A stretch of DNA of 64,000 bases from Roseovarius sp. MMSF_3359 (GCF_030733385.1 NZ_JASHJC010000001.1:478383-542382); one strand, 5' to 3'. Numbered from the stretch's first letter, positions 1 to 8,680 are shown. The notes: a model not told the origin generated them from the sequence alone. Numbers and translations are program-made.

Positions 1-876
1 CCCCGGCGCATCGCCGGGCTTGACCGAGAGCCGCCAGACATCGCCTTGCGCCGTCTGGAAAGGCACCACGTCGCGGACATATTCCCACCCCGCCTTGGTG
101 CGGGCGGGGTCCGTTTCCAGTGTGGCCGACCCGAATTCTGCCAACTGCTTTTGCAGTGCCTCGGCGCGGTAGGCGACGGAGTTCTCAAAGCCCTCCAGGC
201 GGATCATCGTCACCGGCGCGCCGTCCACACCCCGCTGCAGATGCGCGGCCCCGGTTACCTCATAGGGCGAGCCAAGTGCCATGCTCAGTGCCTTTACAGC
301 GTCCTCGTCGCTCAACCCTTCGAAAAGCAGGGTGCCGGTGGCATGGGAGGTCGGCAAAACCTTGAGTGACAGTTCCGTCAACACGCCAAGGGTGCCGTAG
401 CTGCCCGCCATCAGTTTCACGAGGTCATAGCCGGTCACGTTCTTCATCACCCGGCCGCCGTTCTTGATGATCCGGCCCTGCCCATCGACGAAGCGCACGC
501 CCAGCAGGTGATCGCGGCAGGCGCCCACTTGAATGCGGCGGGGGCCGGAGATGTTGGCGGCCACGACACCGCCGATGGTCGGCTCCCCCTCGGTCCCCAA
601 AAGGCCGCGATGGTCCATCGGCTCGAACGCAAGGCGCTGCCCCTCGGCGTCGAGCACCTTTTCGACCTCGGCCACGGGTGTCCCCGCGCGCACGACCAGC
701 GTCAGCGCACCGGGTTCATAAAGTTCGATGCCGCTCAGCCCGCTGGTGGATAAAATCGCGCCATTCGTCGGCCCGCCAATGGGGCGCGTGCCGCCGCCCT
801 GCACCCGGAAGGGCGCCTCGGCCTCGGTAACGATCTGGGCCAGTTCGGCCTCGGTCTTTGGGGTGAATGCTGTCAT
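1..876 (-). CDS. glcE: Glycolate oxidase FAD-binding subunit GlcE (partial)
   Basis: This is the FAD-binding subunit of the glycolate oxidase complex GlcDEF, which oxidises glycolate to glyoxylate. The reading frame starts at ATG 876 (MTAFTPKTEAELAQIV) and stays open for 292 codons to the window edge, so the C-terminus is missing. It carries the PCMH-type FAD fold: a short first lobe with RVQGGGTRPIGGP, then PTIGGVVAANISGPRR, RDHLLGVRFVDGQG and KNVTGYDLVKLMAGSYGTLG. GlcE is a shortened paralogue of GlcD and works only with it. The gene lies 33 nt downstream of glcD on the same strand, as expected for glcDEF; glcF should lie just outside the window. Family assignment is strong. Confidence 0.92.
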   Translation of the reverse strand, partial: MTAFTPKTEAELAQIVTEAEAPFRVQGGGTRPIGGPTNGAILSTSGLSGIELYEPGALTLVVRAGTPVAEVEKVLDAEGQRLAFEPMDHRGLLGTEGEPTIGGVVAANISGPRRIQVGACRDHLLGVRFVDGQGRIIKNGGRVMKNVTGYDLVKLMAGSYGTLGVLTELSLKVLPTSHATGTLLFEGLSDEDAVKALSMALGSPYEVTGAAHLQRGVDGAPVTMIRLEGFENSVAYRAEALQKQLAEFGSATLETDPARTKAGWEYVRDVVPFQTAQGDVWRLSVKPGDAPG

Positions 877-909
877 CTTGTCAAAAGTCCTGATGCGGTG
901 AAGGACCGC

Positions 910-2349
910 TTATTCTGCTGCAATCCGGCGGTCATCCGAGGCGTCCAACGGGAAGACCTTGGCCGGATTGAGCAGCCATTTCGGGTCGAACACGTCCTTC
1001 ACCGCCATCTGGATATCCAGGTCATCCGGCGCGTATTGATCCGTCATGAGGTCGCGCTTTTCGATCCCCACGCCATGCTCGCCGGTGAGGCAGCCGCCGA
1101 CCTCCACACAAAGCCGGAGGATATCCGCGCCAAACGCCTCACAAAGCTCCAGGTCACCGGGCTTGTTGGCATCAAAAAGGATCAAGGGGTGCATATTGCC
1201 ATCGCCCGCGTGGAAAACATTGCCCACATCCAGGCCATATTCGCGGCTCATCTCGCCGATGCGTTTGAGGACGTAAGGCAGTTGGCTGACCGGGATCGTG
1301 CCATCGAGGCACATGTAATCATTGATCTGTCCCATCGCGCCAAAGGCGGATTTGCGGCCGAGCCAGATCTTGGCGCTTTCGTCCGCCGATTTGCTTTCGC
1401 GCAGCTCGACGGGGTTGTGGCTTTGGGCGATCCTGACGATGGTTTCCAACTGCTCGTCGATCTCCGCATCGCTGCCTTCGACCTCGACGATCAAAAGCGC
1501 CTCGCAATCCGGGTATCCTGCGCCCGCAAAGGCCTCGGTTGCGCGGATGCAGGGGCGGTCCATGAACTCGATCGCCACGGGCAGTACACCCGCCTTGATG
1601 ATGTCGCTGACGCAGGCTCCGGCCACGACGATGTCGTCAAATCCAATAAGGACAGGCCGCGCGCCTTCGGGTTTGCGCAGAATCCTGAGCGTCGCCTCGG
1701 TCACCACGCCCAACTGCCCCTCGGAGCCGCAGATGAGCCCCAGAAGGTCATAGCCCTCGGCATCCAGATACGCGCCACCGAGTTCAACCACCTGCCCATC
1801 CATCAGCACCATGGTCACGCCCATCAGGTTGTTGGTGGTCACCCCGTATTTCAGGCAATGCGCGCCGCCGGAATTCATCGCGATGTTGCCCGCAATGGCG
1901 CAGGCAAGCTGACTGGATGGATCAGGGGCATAGAAAAAACCATCGGCCTCGACCGCGCCGGTCACGCTCAGGTTGGTGCGCCCCGATTGCACCCGGATGA
2001 ACCGGTTGTCGTAATCGGTCTCCAACACCTCGTTTAGCCGCGCCACCCCGAGGATCACGCTATCCGCGGTCGGCAACGCCCCCCCGGCCAGCGACGTGCC
2101 CGAACCGCGCGGGACGACCGGCACATCCATCTCGTGGCAGATGCGCAGGGTATCGGACACTTCCTGCGTCGAGGCGGGCAAGACCGCCAGCAGGGGCGGG
2201 CATTTATACGCCGTGAGTGCATCGCATTCGTAAACGCGCGTCTCATTTGCGTCCGAGATGATGGCATCATCGGGCAAAACGGCCCTGAGGCGGTCGATCA
2301 ACTCCGCCTTGCGGGCAATGATTTCCGGGTCTGGCAGCGGCATTTCCAT
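910..2349 (-). CDS. glcD: Glycolate oxidase subunit GlcD
   Basis: This is the catalytic FAD-linked subunit of glycolate oxidase, acting on glycolate (or D-lactate) at the membrane face and passing electrons towards the quinone pool. The 479-aa length is typical. The FAD-binding lobe shows PRGSGTSLAGG at residues 80-90 and SGGAHCLKYG further on, and the C-terminal FAD-oxidase lobe carries the family GEHGVG motif near 423-428. The ATG at 2349 has a good Shine-Dalgarno (GGAGG) 7 nt upstream. It is the first gene of the minus-strand glc operon, and the dyad at 2362-2386 lies immediately upstream, suggesting repression by a FadR/GntR-type regulator. D-lactate dehydrogenase is the main alternative, but the adjacent glcE favours glycolate. 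Confidence 0.93.
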   Translation of the reverse strand: MEMPLPDPEIIARKAELIDRLRAVLPDDAIISDANETRVYECDALTAYKCPPLLAVLPASTQEVSDTLRICHEMDVPVVPRGSGTSLAGGALPTADSVILGVARLNEVLETDYDNRFIRVQSGRTNLSVTGAVEADGFFYAPDPSSQLACAIAGNIAMNSGGAHCLKYGVTTNNLMGVTMVLMDGQVVELGGAYLDAEGYDLLGLICGSEGQLGVVTEATLRILRKPEGARPVLIGFDDIVVAGACVSDIIKAGVLPVAIEFMDRPCIRATEAFAGAGYPDCEALLIVEVEGSDAEIDEQLETIVRIAQSHNPVELRESKSADESAKIWLGRKSAFGAMGQINDYMCLDGTIPVSQLPYVLKRIGEMSREYGLDVGNVFHAGDGNMHPLILFDANKPGDLELCEAFGADILRLCVEVGGCLTGEHGVGIEKRDLMTDQYAPDDLDIQMAVKDVFDPKWLLNPAKVFPLDASDDRRIAAE

Positions 2350-2361
2350 GCGAAATCCTCC

Positions 2362-2386
2362 AATTGGTAATTTTTTATAACCAATT
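2362..2386. promoter_or_regulatory. Candidate operator in the glcD/DUF599 divergent promoter region
   Basis: Perfect inverted repeat AATTGGT (2362-2368) and ACCAATT (2380-2386) around an 11-nt AT-rich spacer, 13 nt upstream of the glcD start. The half-sites match the known PdhR/LldR/GlcC type (ATTGGT...ACCAAT), although those regulators normally use a spacer of about 3 nt. A TATAAA-like -10 for glcD lies within the dyad, so binding would block transcription. The regulator is not in the window; this is inferred from sequence symmetry only. Confidence 0.5.
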
Positions 2387-2429
2387 TATCCGTCTGGCAA
2401 GTCAAACCACGACAGGCTATGCGTGTCAC

Positions 2430-3149
2430 ATGGACCTGTTTGAGCGGCTTTCACACTTTACCACATTGGACCTGGCGGCGCTCTGCCTGCTTGTTCTCGG
2501 GTGGTGCGTGATCGGTTATCTCATTGAAAACGATTTCAAAAACATGAAATCGGTGACCACCCTGATGGCCGATTACCGGCGTGAATGGATGCGGCACATG
2601 GTAACCCGCGAGCCGCGCGTTTTTGACGCGCAGATCCTCGCCATGATCCGGCAGGGGACATCGTTTTTTGCCTCTGCGACCATGATTGCCATCGGCGGAT
2701 GCCTCGCCCTTCTGGGCAATACCGACCGGTTGATGGGCATTGCGGAGGACCTGACGCTTGAGGGCGGGCCGAGCATTGTCTGGGAATTGAAGGTGCTGGT
2801 GATCCTCGGTTTCCTTGCCAATGCGTTCTTCAAATTCGTCTGGGCAAACCGCCTCTTTGGGTATTGCGCCGTGCTGATGGGGTCGGTGCCGAATGATCAC
2901 AACGATCCGTTGACCGACGTGCGCGCGACAAAGGCCGCCGAAATCAACATCACCGGTGCGCGGAGCTTCAACCGGGGCCTGCGTTCGGTTTACTTCGGGC
3001 TGGCGGCCTGCGCCTGGCTTCTGGGGGCGGGGGCGTTGATCGTGGCGACGGTGATGACCTGCCTTGTCCTCTTCCGTCGTGAATTCGCGTCGCGCTCCAA
3101 GGAGATCCTCCTGCTCCCGGAAAATAACCCCGCTGACACACAGTCGTGA
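2430..3149 (+). CDS. DUF599-like inner-membrane protein
   Basis: A 239-aa integral membrane protein. Hydrophobic segments are visible near residues 11-31, 72-92, 117-138 and 193-218. Between the first two lies a basic cytoplasmic stretch with MADYRREWMRHMVTRE and an MIRQGTSFFAS motif, which resembles the DUF599 family of unknown function. I chose the ATG at 2430 (MDLFERLSHF); the longer frame from 2364 would run through the glcD operator and lacks a ribosome binding site. It is transcribed divergently from glcD. No catalytic motif is visible, so I give no function. Confidence 0.7.
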   Translation: MDLFERLSHFTTLDLAALCLLVLGWCVIGYLIENDFKNMKSVTTLMADYRREWMRHMVTREPRVFDAQILAMIRQGTSFFASATMIAIGGCLALLGNTDRLMGIAEDLTLEGGPSIVWELKVLVILGFLANAFFKFVWANRLFGYCAVLMGSVPNDHNDPLTDVRATKAAEINITGARSFNRGLRSVYFGLAACAWLLGAGALIVATVMTCLVLFRREFASRSKEILLLPENNPADTQS

Positions 3150-3185
3150 CTCGAATTTCGCACGCTTCCAGGTAAGGTGGGGGTC

Positions 3186-3545
3186 ATGAAGAAACTTTCC
3201 CTACTGCTCATCGCCTGCCTGGCCGCCGCACCCGTTCTGGCCGACGGTCCAGAGATCATCGATGTCAAGATCAAGAAGACCGGCATGGTCTGGCGGGTCG
3301 ATGTGACGCTCGAACATCCCGATACCGGATGGGACCACTATGCCGACGGGTGGGAAGTGCTGGACGCCGAGGGCAACCGCTTGGCCTATCGCGAATTGCT
3401 GCACCCACATGTCAACGAGCAGCCCTTCACCCGGTCCCAGAGTGGCGTCGTCTTTCCCGATGGCACGCGCGAGGTCTTTATCCGGGCGCGGTGTAATGTC
3501 GACGGCTGGGCCGGGGAGAAAAAGCGCGTCGTTTTGAAACCCTGA
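3186..3545 (+). CDS. Small secreted protein of unknown function
   Basis: A 119-aa protein with a clear signal peptide: MKK, a hydrophobic core of about 15 residues, and a probable cleavage after the AAPVLA region. The mature domain is about 100 residues, rich in beta-prone stretches (MVWRVDVTLEHPDTGWDHYADGW...), with one cysteine and an RAR-x-NVDGW segment towards the end. The shape suggests a small periplasmic beta-sandwich. ATG 3186 is preferred over 3177 because it gives a standard n-region. I do not recognise a named family with certainty. It follows the DUF599-like gene on the same strand and may share its transcript. Confidence 0.6.
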   Translation: MKKLSLLLIACLAAAPVLADGPEIIDVKIKKTGMVWRVDVTLEHPDTGWDHYADGWEVLDAEGNRLAYRELLHPHVNEQPFTRSQSGVVFPDGTREVFIRARCNVDGWAGEKKRVVLKP

Positions 3546-3625
3546 AGTCGCGCACGGGGGGCTTCGCATCCGAGCAGTGATGCGGTATTCGGACCGTCCC
3601 TGCTCCTGCACCGAAGGTATCCACC

Positions 3626-4765
3626 ATGTCCATGCTTCCCGATTTCCGACTGGAAACGCATTTCGCCAAATGGGAGTTCAAGGCGCGCTATCACCTGACA
3701 GCGTCGGATGCCGAGAGCATGTCGTTGCGGGACCTACTGGCGATGGCCACGCCGGAAGAGCGGGCCGAATTTGAGGAGATGTGGCTGGGCTATACCGAAA
3801 CCTTCGGTGCGCCCGACTTGCGGCAGGTGATTGCCGACACCTACGCGGCGCAGTCGGCAGAGACGATCCTTTGTTTTGCCGGCGCAAGCGAGGGGATTTT
3901 TGCCGCCAACAATGTGCTCCTGGATCGTGACAGCCATGCCATTGTGGTGACGCCGAACTACCAGTCGCACGAGACCCTGCCGATTGCGATCTGCGAGGCG
4001 ACAGGGGTGCCGCTTGACCCCGACGACGACTGGTCGCTCGATATCGACCGGATCGCCGATGCCATCCGGCCCAATACGAAGCTGGTCACGATCAATTTCC
4101 CGCATAACCCGACCGGGGCGATCCTGCCGCTCGACCGCTACACGGCGCTGATTGAGCTTTGCCGCAAACATGGCATCTACATCCTGCATGACGAGATTTT
4201 CAACGGGCTGGGGCCGTCCTTTACCGATCATCTGCCATTTATTGCGGATGTCTATGAACGTGGCTTGTCGCTTGGCGTGATGTCGAAATCCTATGGTCTG
4301 CCCGGTTTGCGCATCGGCTGGATTGCGTGTCAGGACAGGGCGGTCCTGTCGCAGATGGAGCGGCTGAAACATTACCTGTCGATCTGCAATTCCGGCCCAA
4401 GTGAGCGGCTGGCCAAGATCGCCCTGAACCACCGCGATGCGATCCTGGCGCGGAATTGCGCCATCGTGGATGAGAACCTGCCGAAATGGGATGCCTTCTT
4501 TGCACGCTACCCAGACCTGTTTGACTGGTCGCGCCCGGATGGCTCCTGCATGGGTTTTCCGCGGTACAAAGGCGCGGACGGGGTGGAGGCTTTTGCCAAG
4601 TCACTGGTCGAAGAGGCGGGTGTGCTTTTCCTGCCCAGCACGATCTATTCCTCCGAACTGGGGCCGACACCCACGGACCGGTTCCGCCTCGGCTTTGGCC
4701 GGACGGGCCTCGATGAAGGGCTGGCGGCGCTTGACGCGCATATCAGGAAGAACCGACAGGCCTGA
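3626..4765 (+). CDS. Class I/II pyridoxal-phosphate aminotransferase
   Basis: A 379-aa fold-type I PLP enzyme. The signature residues are in the right order: GASEG near 86-90 for phosphate binding, NFPHNPTG at 157-164, DEIF at 189-192 (Asp pairing with the pyridine nitrogen) and the Schiff-base lysine K221 in MSKSYGLPGLRIGW. The final domain has RLGFGRTG, which should contact the substrate carboxylate. The substrate cannot be read from sequence. It lies 139 nt upstream of the GntR gene that opens the catabolic operon, on the same strand, so it may add an amino-group transfer step to that pathway. The start at ATG 3626 has GAAGG upstream. Confidence 0.82.
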   Translation: MSMLPDFRLETHFAKWEFKARYHLTASDAESMSLRDLLAMATPEERAEFEEMWLGYTETFGAPDLRQVIADTYAAQSAETILCFAGASEGIFAANNVLLDRDSHAIVVTPNYQSHETLPIAICEATGVPLDPDDDWSLDIDRIADAIRPNTKLVTINFPHNPTGAILPLDRYTALIELCRKHGIYILHDEIFNGLGPSFTDHLPFIADVYERGLSLGVMSKSYGLPGLRIGWIACQDRAVLSQMERLKHYLSICNSGPSERLAKIALNHRDAILARNCAIVDENLPKWDAFFARYPDLFDWSRPDGSCMGFPRYKGADGVEAFAKSLVEEAGVLFLPSTIYSSELGPTPTDRFRLGFGRTGLDEGLAALDAHIRKNRQA

Positions 4766-4860
4766 TCTCGGCAGCCCCCTGCACCCTGATTTTCTCCAAC
4801 TGCCCAACATGGCCCGCCAAGGCGGAAAATCATGGCTGTCCATCCGAAAATTCTGGACTC

Positions 4861-4890
4861 TGTATCCGTAATGTATACAAAATGTATTCA
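4861..4890. promoter_or_regulatory. Candidate GntR autoregulatory site (three phased TGTAT repeats)
   Basis: TGTAT occurs at 4861, 4872 and 4883, exactly 11 bp apart, so the three copies face the same side of the helix. The middle copy is part of the palindrome TGTATACA (4872-4879). The site lies 15-44 nt upstream of the GntR start, and the vanR/FadR-type GntR proteins commonly bind T-G-T-A-T-A-C-A-like palindromes. An operator for the whole downstream operon is the simplest reading, untested. Confidence 0.5.
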
Positions 4891-4904
4891 CGTGAGGAGA
4901 TTCG

Positions 4905-5609
4905 ATGCCCAAAGACAAGAAAACCGCCTGTCTCGAAGACCTGCGGATGCGCATTCTGAAGCAGGAGATCGCGCCCGGCAGTGACCTGGACGAGGTATCG
5001 CTGTGCGCGCAATACGGCATCTCCCGCACACCCATGCGCGAGATATTTCAACGGTTGAGCGGCGAGGGCTACGTGCGGATCGAACAGAACCGCGGGGCCA
5101 AGGTGGCCTCGATGGATCTGGGCGTGATGCGGATGTTCTTTCAGACCGCGCCGCTCATCTATGCCAATGTCGCCCGCCTGGCCGCAGAGAACCGGCGCAG
5201 CGATGAAATCCCGGTGCTCAAGGCGATCCAGGAGGATTTCCGGGCGGCGGTCACGTCGGGCGACACCGCCGGGGCCGCACTCCTGAACCACGCATTCCAT
5301 GAGCAGATCGGTGTGATGTCGCATAACCCCTATCTGCGCGCCAGCCTAGGGCGGATGCTGATCGACCACACAAGGCTCAGCCAGACATTCTATCGCCCCA
5401 CGTCGGCGGATGAGGAAAGCCGCGTCGCACAGGCGATTGAGCAGCACGACGCGATGATCGTCGCCATCGAGCGGCAGGAGCCCAGCATCGCGCTTGATCT
5501 GACCATCGACCATTGGAACCTGTCGCGCGATCGGCTGGAACGGTTCGTGTCGCCGGATCCACTGCCGCTCGATGTGATTGCAATGAAGGACCGAAAACAT
5601 GCGCTTTGA
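4905..5609 (+). CDS. GntR-family transcriptional regulator (FadR/FCD type)
   Basis: A 234-aa regulator with an N-terminal winged helix (LRMRILKQEIAPGSDLDEVSLCAQYGISRTPMREIFQRLSGEGYVRIEQNRGAKV, residues about 12-66) followed by an all-helical FCD effector domain. Candidate metal or ligand residues of FCD proteins appear as HAFHEQIG near residues 129-136 and again in later helices (EQHDAMI). The ATG at 4905 has GTGAGGAG upstream. The gene overlaps the next one by 11 nt, so it is the first gene of the operon and is likely to repress it through the phased TGTAT site, with a pathway intermediate as inducer. The effector is unknown. Confidence 0.88.
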   Translation: MPKDKKTACLEDLRMRILKQEIAPGSDLDEVSLCAQYGISRTPMREIFQRLSGEGYVRIEQNRGAKVASMDLGVMRMFFQTAPLIYANVARLAAENRRSDEIPVLKAIQEDFRAAVTSGDTAGAALLNHAFHEQIGVMSHNPYLRASLGRMLIDHTRLSQTFYRPTSADEESRVAQAIEQHDAMIVAIERQEPSIALDLTIDHWNLSRDRLERFVSPDPLPLDVIAMKDRKHAL

Positions 5610-6507
5610 AGGCATCTACACGCCCCTTGTGACGCCCTACCACGACGATTTCAGCGTCAACGAGGACGCGCTGGCCGATACGGTCGAGCTGCTGATTGGC
5701 GCCGGGGTGCATGGCATCATCGTCGCGGGCACGACCGGCGAATATTACGCGCAGAGTTTCGATGAACGTGTGTGGATGATGAAGCGTGTGCACAAGCTCA
5801 TCAAGGGCCGCGTGCCGATGATCGCAGGCACCGGTGATATCCGGACCGAGAACAGCATTGAATATGCCAAGGCCGCTAAGAAGATCGGCGCCGACGCGCT
5901 CCTGATCGCGACGCCGCCCTATTCCTGCCCGACCGGCCGCGAGGTGGCGTTGCATTGCCTCGCCGTGGACCGCGCGGCAAACATGCCGGTGATGCTCTAC
6001 AATTACCCGGGCCGGATGGCCGTGAACATGGACGAGGAAACGCTGGACCGGCTGGGCCGCTCGCCTAACTTCTGCGCGATCAAGGAAAGCTCGGGCGATA
6101 TCAACCGGTTGCACATGCTGGCGCGGGATTATCCGCATATCGCGCTCAGTTGCGGGATGGACGATCAGGCGCTTGAATTCTTTGCCTGGGGCGCGCGGAG
6201 CTGGGTCTGCGCCGGGTCGAATTTCGCACCCGAGGCGCATATCGCGCTTTATCAGGCCTGTGTGGTCGAGGGCAATTTCACAAAGGGCCGCGCGATCATG
6301 TCGGCGATGCTGCCGCTGATGCGGGTGCTGGAGCAAGGCGGCAAGTTCGTCCAGTGCATCAAGCATGGGTTGACCATGCGGGGCATCCCGGCAGGCCCCC
6401 CGCGCAAACCGCTGCATCCGCTCAACAAGGACGACAAACGCGCGCTTGAGGAGGTCATCCGCACGATGAACACCCGCGTTGCCCAGATCACAGGAGAGGC
6501 CAAATGA
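5599..6507 (+). CDS. DapA-superfamily lyase/deaminase
   Basis: A 302-aa TIM-barrel class I aldolase of the dihydrodipicolinate synthase superfamily. The active-site set is intact: G44-T45-T46-G47-E48, Tyr134 in LYNYPGR, and the Schiff-base Lys162 in AIKESSGD. Members act on pyruvate-type carbonyl substrates: DHDPS, N-acetylneuraminate lyase, KDG aldolase, or pyrroline-4-hydroxy-2-carboxylate deaminase in hydroxyproline breakdown. The last option fits the neighbours best, because it would yield 2-oxoglutarate semialdehyde for the next gene, an aldehyde dehydrogenase, whose start overlaps by 4 nt. A biosynthetic dapA is unlikely in this setting. The exact substrate is inference. Confidence 0.85.
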   Translation: MRFEGIYTPLVTPYHDDFSVNEDALADTVELLIGAGVHGIIVAGTTGEYYAQSFDERVWMMKRVHKLIKGRVPMIAGTGDIRTENSIEYAKAAKKIGADALLIATPPYSCPTGREVALHCLAVDRAANMPVMLYNYPGRMAVNMDEETLDRLGRSPNFCAIKESSGDINRLHMLARDYPHIALSCGMDDQALEFFAWGARSWVCAGSNFAPEAHIALYQACVVEGNFTKGRAIMSAMLPLMRVLEQGGKFVQCIKHGLTMRGIPAGPPRKPLHPLNKDDKRALEEVIRTMNTRVAQITGEAK

Positions 6508-7994
6508 CTGACCTTCTGACCCGCGACGAATATGGCGCCATCGCCGCCGAGATCGACCTGCCCGCGACCCCGTTCATCGACGGCAGGTTCCAGAAGGGCG
6601 CGGGCCCGATGATGGAAACCATCAACCCGGCGACCGGCGACGTGCTGGCCAAAATCAGTACCGCCAACGCCAAGGATGTGGATTTCGCCGTCGGCAAGGC
6701 GCGCGAGGCGTTTGAGCAGGGGCATTGGTCGCATCTGCACCCTTCCGAGCGCAAGGATGTGCTCATTCGCATGTGCAAGCTCATCACCCGGCGGCGGCAC
6801 GAATTGGCGGTGATGGAAAGCCTCGACAGCGGCAAGCCGATCAGGGATTGCGAAGAGATCGACATCCCCGAGGTGATCCACACGATCAAATGGCATGCCG
6901 AACTGGTCGACAAGATTTACGATCAGACTGGCCCATCCGGCGATGATGCGATTTCGATGATCGTGCGCGAACCCATCGGCGTTGTTGGTGTAGTGCTGCC
7001 CTGGAATTTCCCCATGCTTATGATGGCGTGGAAGATCGGTCCGGCGTTGGCTGCGGGCAATTCGGTGATCGTGAAACCGGCTGAGCAGACCTCGCTCACC
7101 GCGCTCCGGCTGGCCGAAATTGCTCATATGGCCGGTGTCCCGCGCGGGGTGCTGCAGGTCCTGCCGGGTGATGGCCCTTCGGTGGGTGAACCGCTCGGAC
7201 TGCATATGGACGTCGATATGGTCAGCTTCACCGGCTCGACCGAGACCGGCAAACGCTTCCTGCGCTATGCGGCCGACAGCAACATGAAAGAGGTCACGTT
7301 GGAATGCGGTGGCAAGAACCCCTGTGTCGTGCTTGCGGATGCCGAGAACCTCGATCATGTGGCGGAACATGTGGTCAACGCCGCGTTCTGGAACATGGGC
7401 GAAAACTGCTCTGCCGCCTCGCGCGTCATTGTACACAAGGCAGTCAAGGAGCCGCTGATGGTGCGGATCGTGGCGCGCATCCGGGATTGGAAAACCGGTG
7501 ATCCACTGGACCCGGCAAACCATCTTGGTGCGCTGATTGACGCCGATCATTGCAAGAAGGTCAGTGGCTATCTCAAGGGCAAAGCCGTGGTGGGCGGCAA
7601 AGCCAAGGGCAATTTCGTGCCGCCCACGGTTTACGAGGTGAAGCCCAACGACAAGAAGGCGCAGGACGAGATTTTTGGCCCCATCCTCAGCGTCATCGAA
7701 GTGGCCAGCACCGAAGAGGCGATCCAACTGGCCAATGACACCTCCTATGGCCTGGCAGCGAGCGTGTTCACCGCCAATACACGTCAAGCCATCCGCACCG
7801 CGCGTGAAATCAAGGCGGGCACTGTGACGGTCAACTGCTATGGCGAAGGAGACATCACCACGCCCTTCGGTGGGTTCAAGCAATCGGGTTTTGGCGGGCG
7901 CGACAACTCGATCCACGCCCATGACCAGTTCACCCAACTCAAAACCATCTGGATCGACCTGAGTGATCCCTCTGAAGGGGACAATGTGGGATGA
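6504..7994 (+). CDS. NAD(P)+-dependent aldehyde dehydrogenase
   Basis: A 496-aa enzyme of the ALDH superfamily, full length. Catalytic residues sit at the classical positions: Asn168 in LPWNFP, Glu267 in LECGGKNP and the nucleophile Cys302 in GENCSAASR; the coenzyme loop FTGSTETGK is at 242-250. Overall it resembles the PuuC/betaine-aldehyde group. In the operon it probably oxidises the semialdehyde released by the DapA-type enzyme; 2-oxoglutarate semialdehyde is the prediction if the pathway is hydroxyproline-like. An aldehyde from N-demethylation (formaldehyde) is a less likely substrate for this subgroup. It overlaps both neighbours by 4 nt. Confidence 0.9.
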   Translation: MTDLLTRDEYGAIAAEIDLPATPFIDGRFQKGAGPMMETINPATGDVLAKISTANAKDVDFAVGKAREAFEQGHWSHLHPSERKDVLIRMCKLITRRRHELAVMESLDSGKPIRDCEEIDIPEVIHTIKWHAELVDKIYDQTGPSGDDAISMIVREPIGVVGVVLPWNFPMLMMAWKIGPALAAGNSVIVKPAEQTSLTALRLAEIAHMAGVPRGVLQVLPGDGPSVGEPLGLHMDVDMVSFTGSTETGKRFLRYAADSNMKEVTLECGGKNPCVVLADAENLDHVAEHVVNAAFWNMGENCSAASRVIVHKAVKEPLMVRIVARIRDWKTGDPLDPANHLGALIDADHCKKVSGYLKGKAVVGGKAKGNFVPPTVYEVKPNDKKAQDEIFGPILSVIEVASTEEAIQLANDTSYGLAASVFTANTRQAIRTAREIKAGTVTVNCYGEGDITTPFGGFKQSGFGGRDNSIHAHDQFTQLKTIWIDLSDPSEGDNVG

Positions 7995-8680
7995 AGTGGC
8001 CGTTCGGCGGATCCGGAAAGGTGCTGAGGAACGGTGAGCAGCAGGAAATGCGGATCACCAGTACAAGGGATGCGCCGCATTCGAAAGGCTGGTGGGAAGA
8101 CACAAGCGCGCTGGTCTATGGCCTCAGCAAGGGAGATCGCTCAACCTATGTCGCGGCGGTCGAGCAGATGCGGAAAGGGAACACGGCTGCTTTGCTGACT
8201 GTCGAAAACACGGTCACCGACGAGCTATGGGCGCGGATGGTTCATCTGGGCTATACACAACCAGCGCCCGATCATGTCCCCGAACAGTTGAAAGACAAGG
8301 CAAGCGCCCATTCCGTCACGCCATACGGCAGCAGCGAAGGAATGCTGTTTCTTGGCGCGGCCATGGCGCAGATGAATGGTGACGGTGGATCCACAAAGGC
8401 CCGTGCCGCATTCGCGCGTGGTTTTTCCAAGCTGGACAGCCACCATCAGAATTGCCCGGCGGATCTGCTGCAGTACATGCGCGGCTTTCTGGCGCGCTCC
8501 GACAGCACGCTTGCGGCGGGCAAGGGCGCGGCAAGCGACCGGATTCTGGCGACCTACGCAAAGGCCGGTGCGGTAGAAAAGGGCGATGCGGGAAACTGGC
8601 GCGTGGTGCCAGCGGCCGTCTTTAACGCGCCGTTCTTGTTGGACATTTTTCTCTATGAACGAGGGTTGATCGAAACATGA
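7991..8680 (+). CDS. Unrecognised 229-aa protein inside the catabolic operon
   Basis: I do not recognise this family. The protein is soluble-looking with no signal peptide or membrane segment. It has a basic N-terminus (MKWPFGGSGKVLRNGEQQ), a WWEDTSALVYGLSKGD segment near residue 34, alanine-rich helical stretches, and a C-terminal tail ending in [15 protein letters not shown]. Conserved-looking polar spots are SAHSVTPYGSSEGM and KLDSHHQNCPADLLQYMRG. It overlaps the aldehyde dehydrogenase and the methyltransferase genes by 4 nt each, so it is translationally coupled and very probably has a role in the pathway, for example as an enzyme subunit or carrier. It does not look like a corrinoid protein: no DxHxxG motif is present. 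Confidence 0.75.
   Translation: MKWPFGGSGKVLRNGEQQEMRITSTRDAPHSKGWWEDTSALVYGLSKGDRSTYVAAVEQMRKGNTAALLTVENTVTDELWARMVHLGYTQPAPDHVPEQLKDKASAHSVTPYGSSEGMLFLGAAMAQMNGDGGSTKARAAFARGFSKLDSHHQNCPADLLQYMRGFLARSDSTLAAGKGAASDRILATYAKAGAVEKGDAGNWRVVPAAVFNAPFLLDIFLYERGLIET

Noticed and set aside
898..2037. 379-aa open frame on the plus strand opposite glcD
   Set aside because: It is the antisense shadow of glcD, a very strong gene on the minus strand, and its translation shows no family features.
2364..2429. Upstream start of the DUF599-like gene
   Set aside because: It would translate through the glcD operator and has no ribosome binding site.
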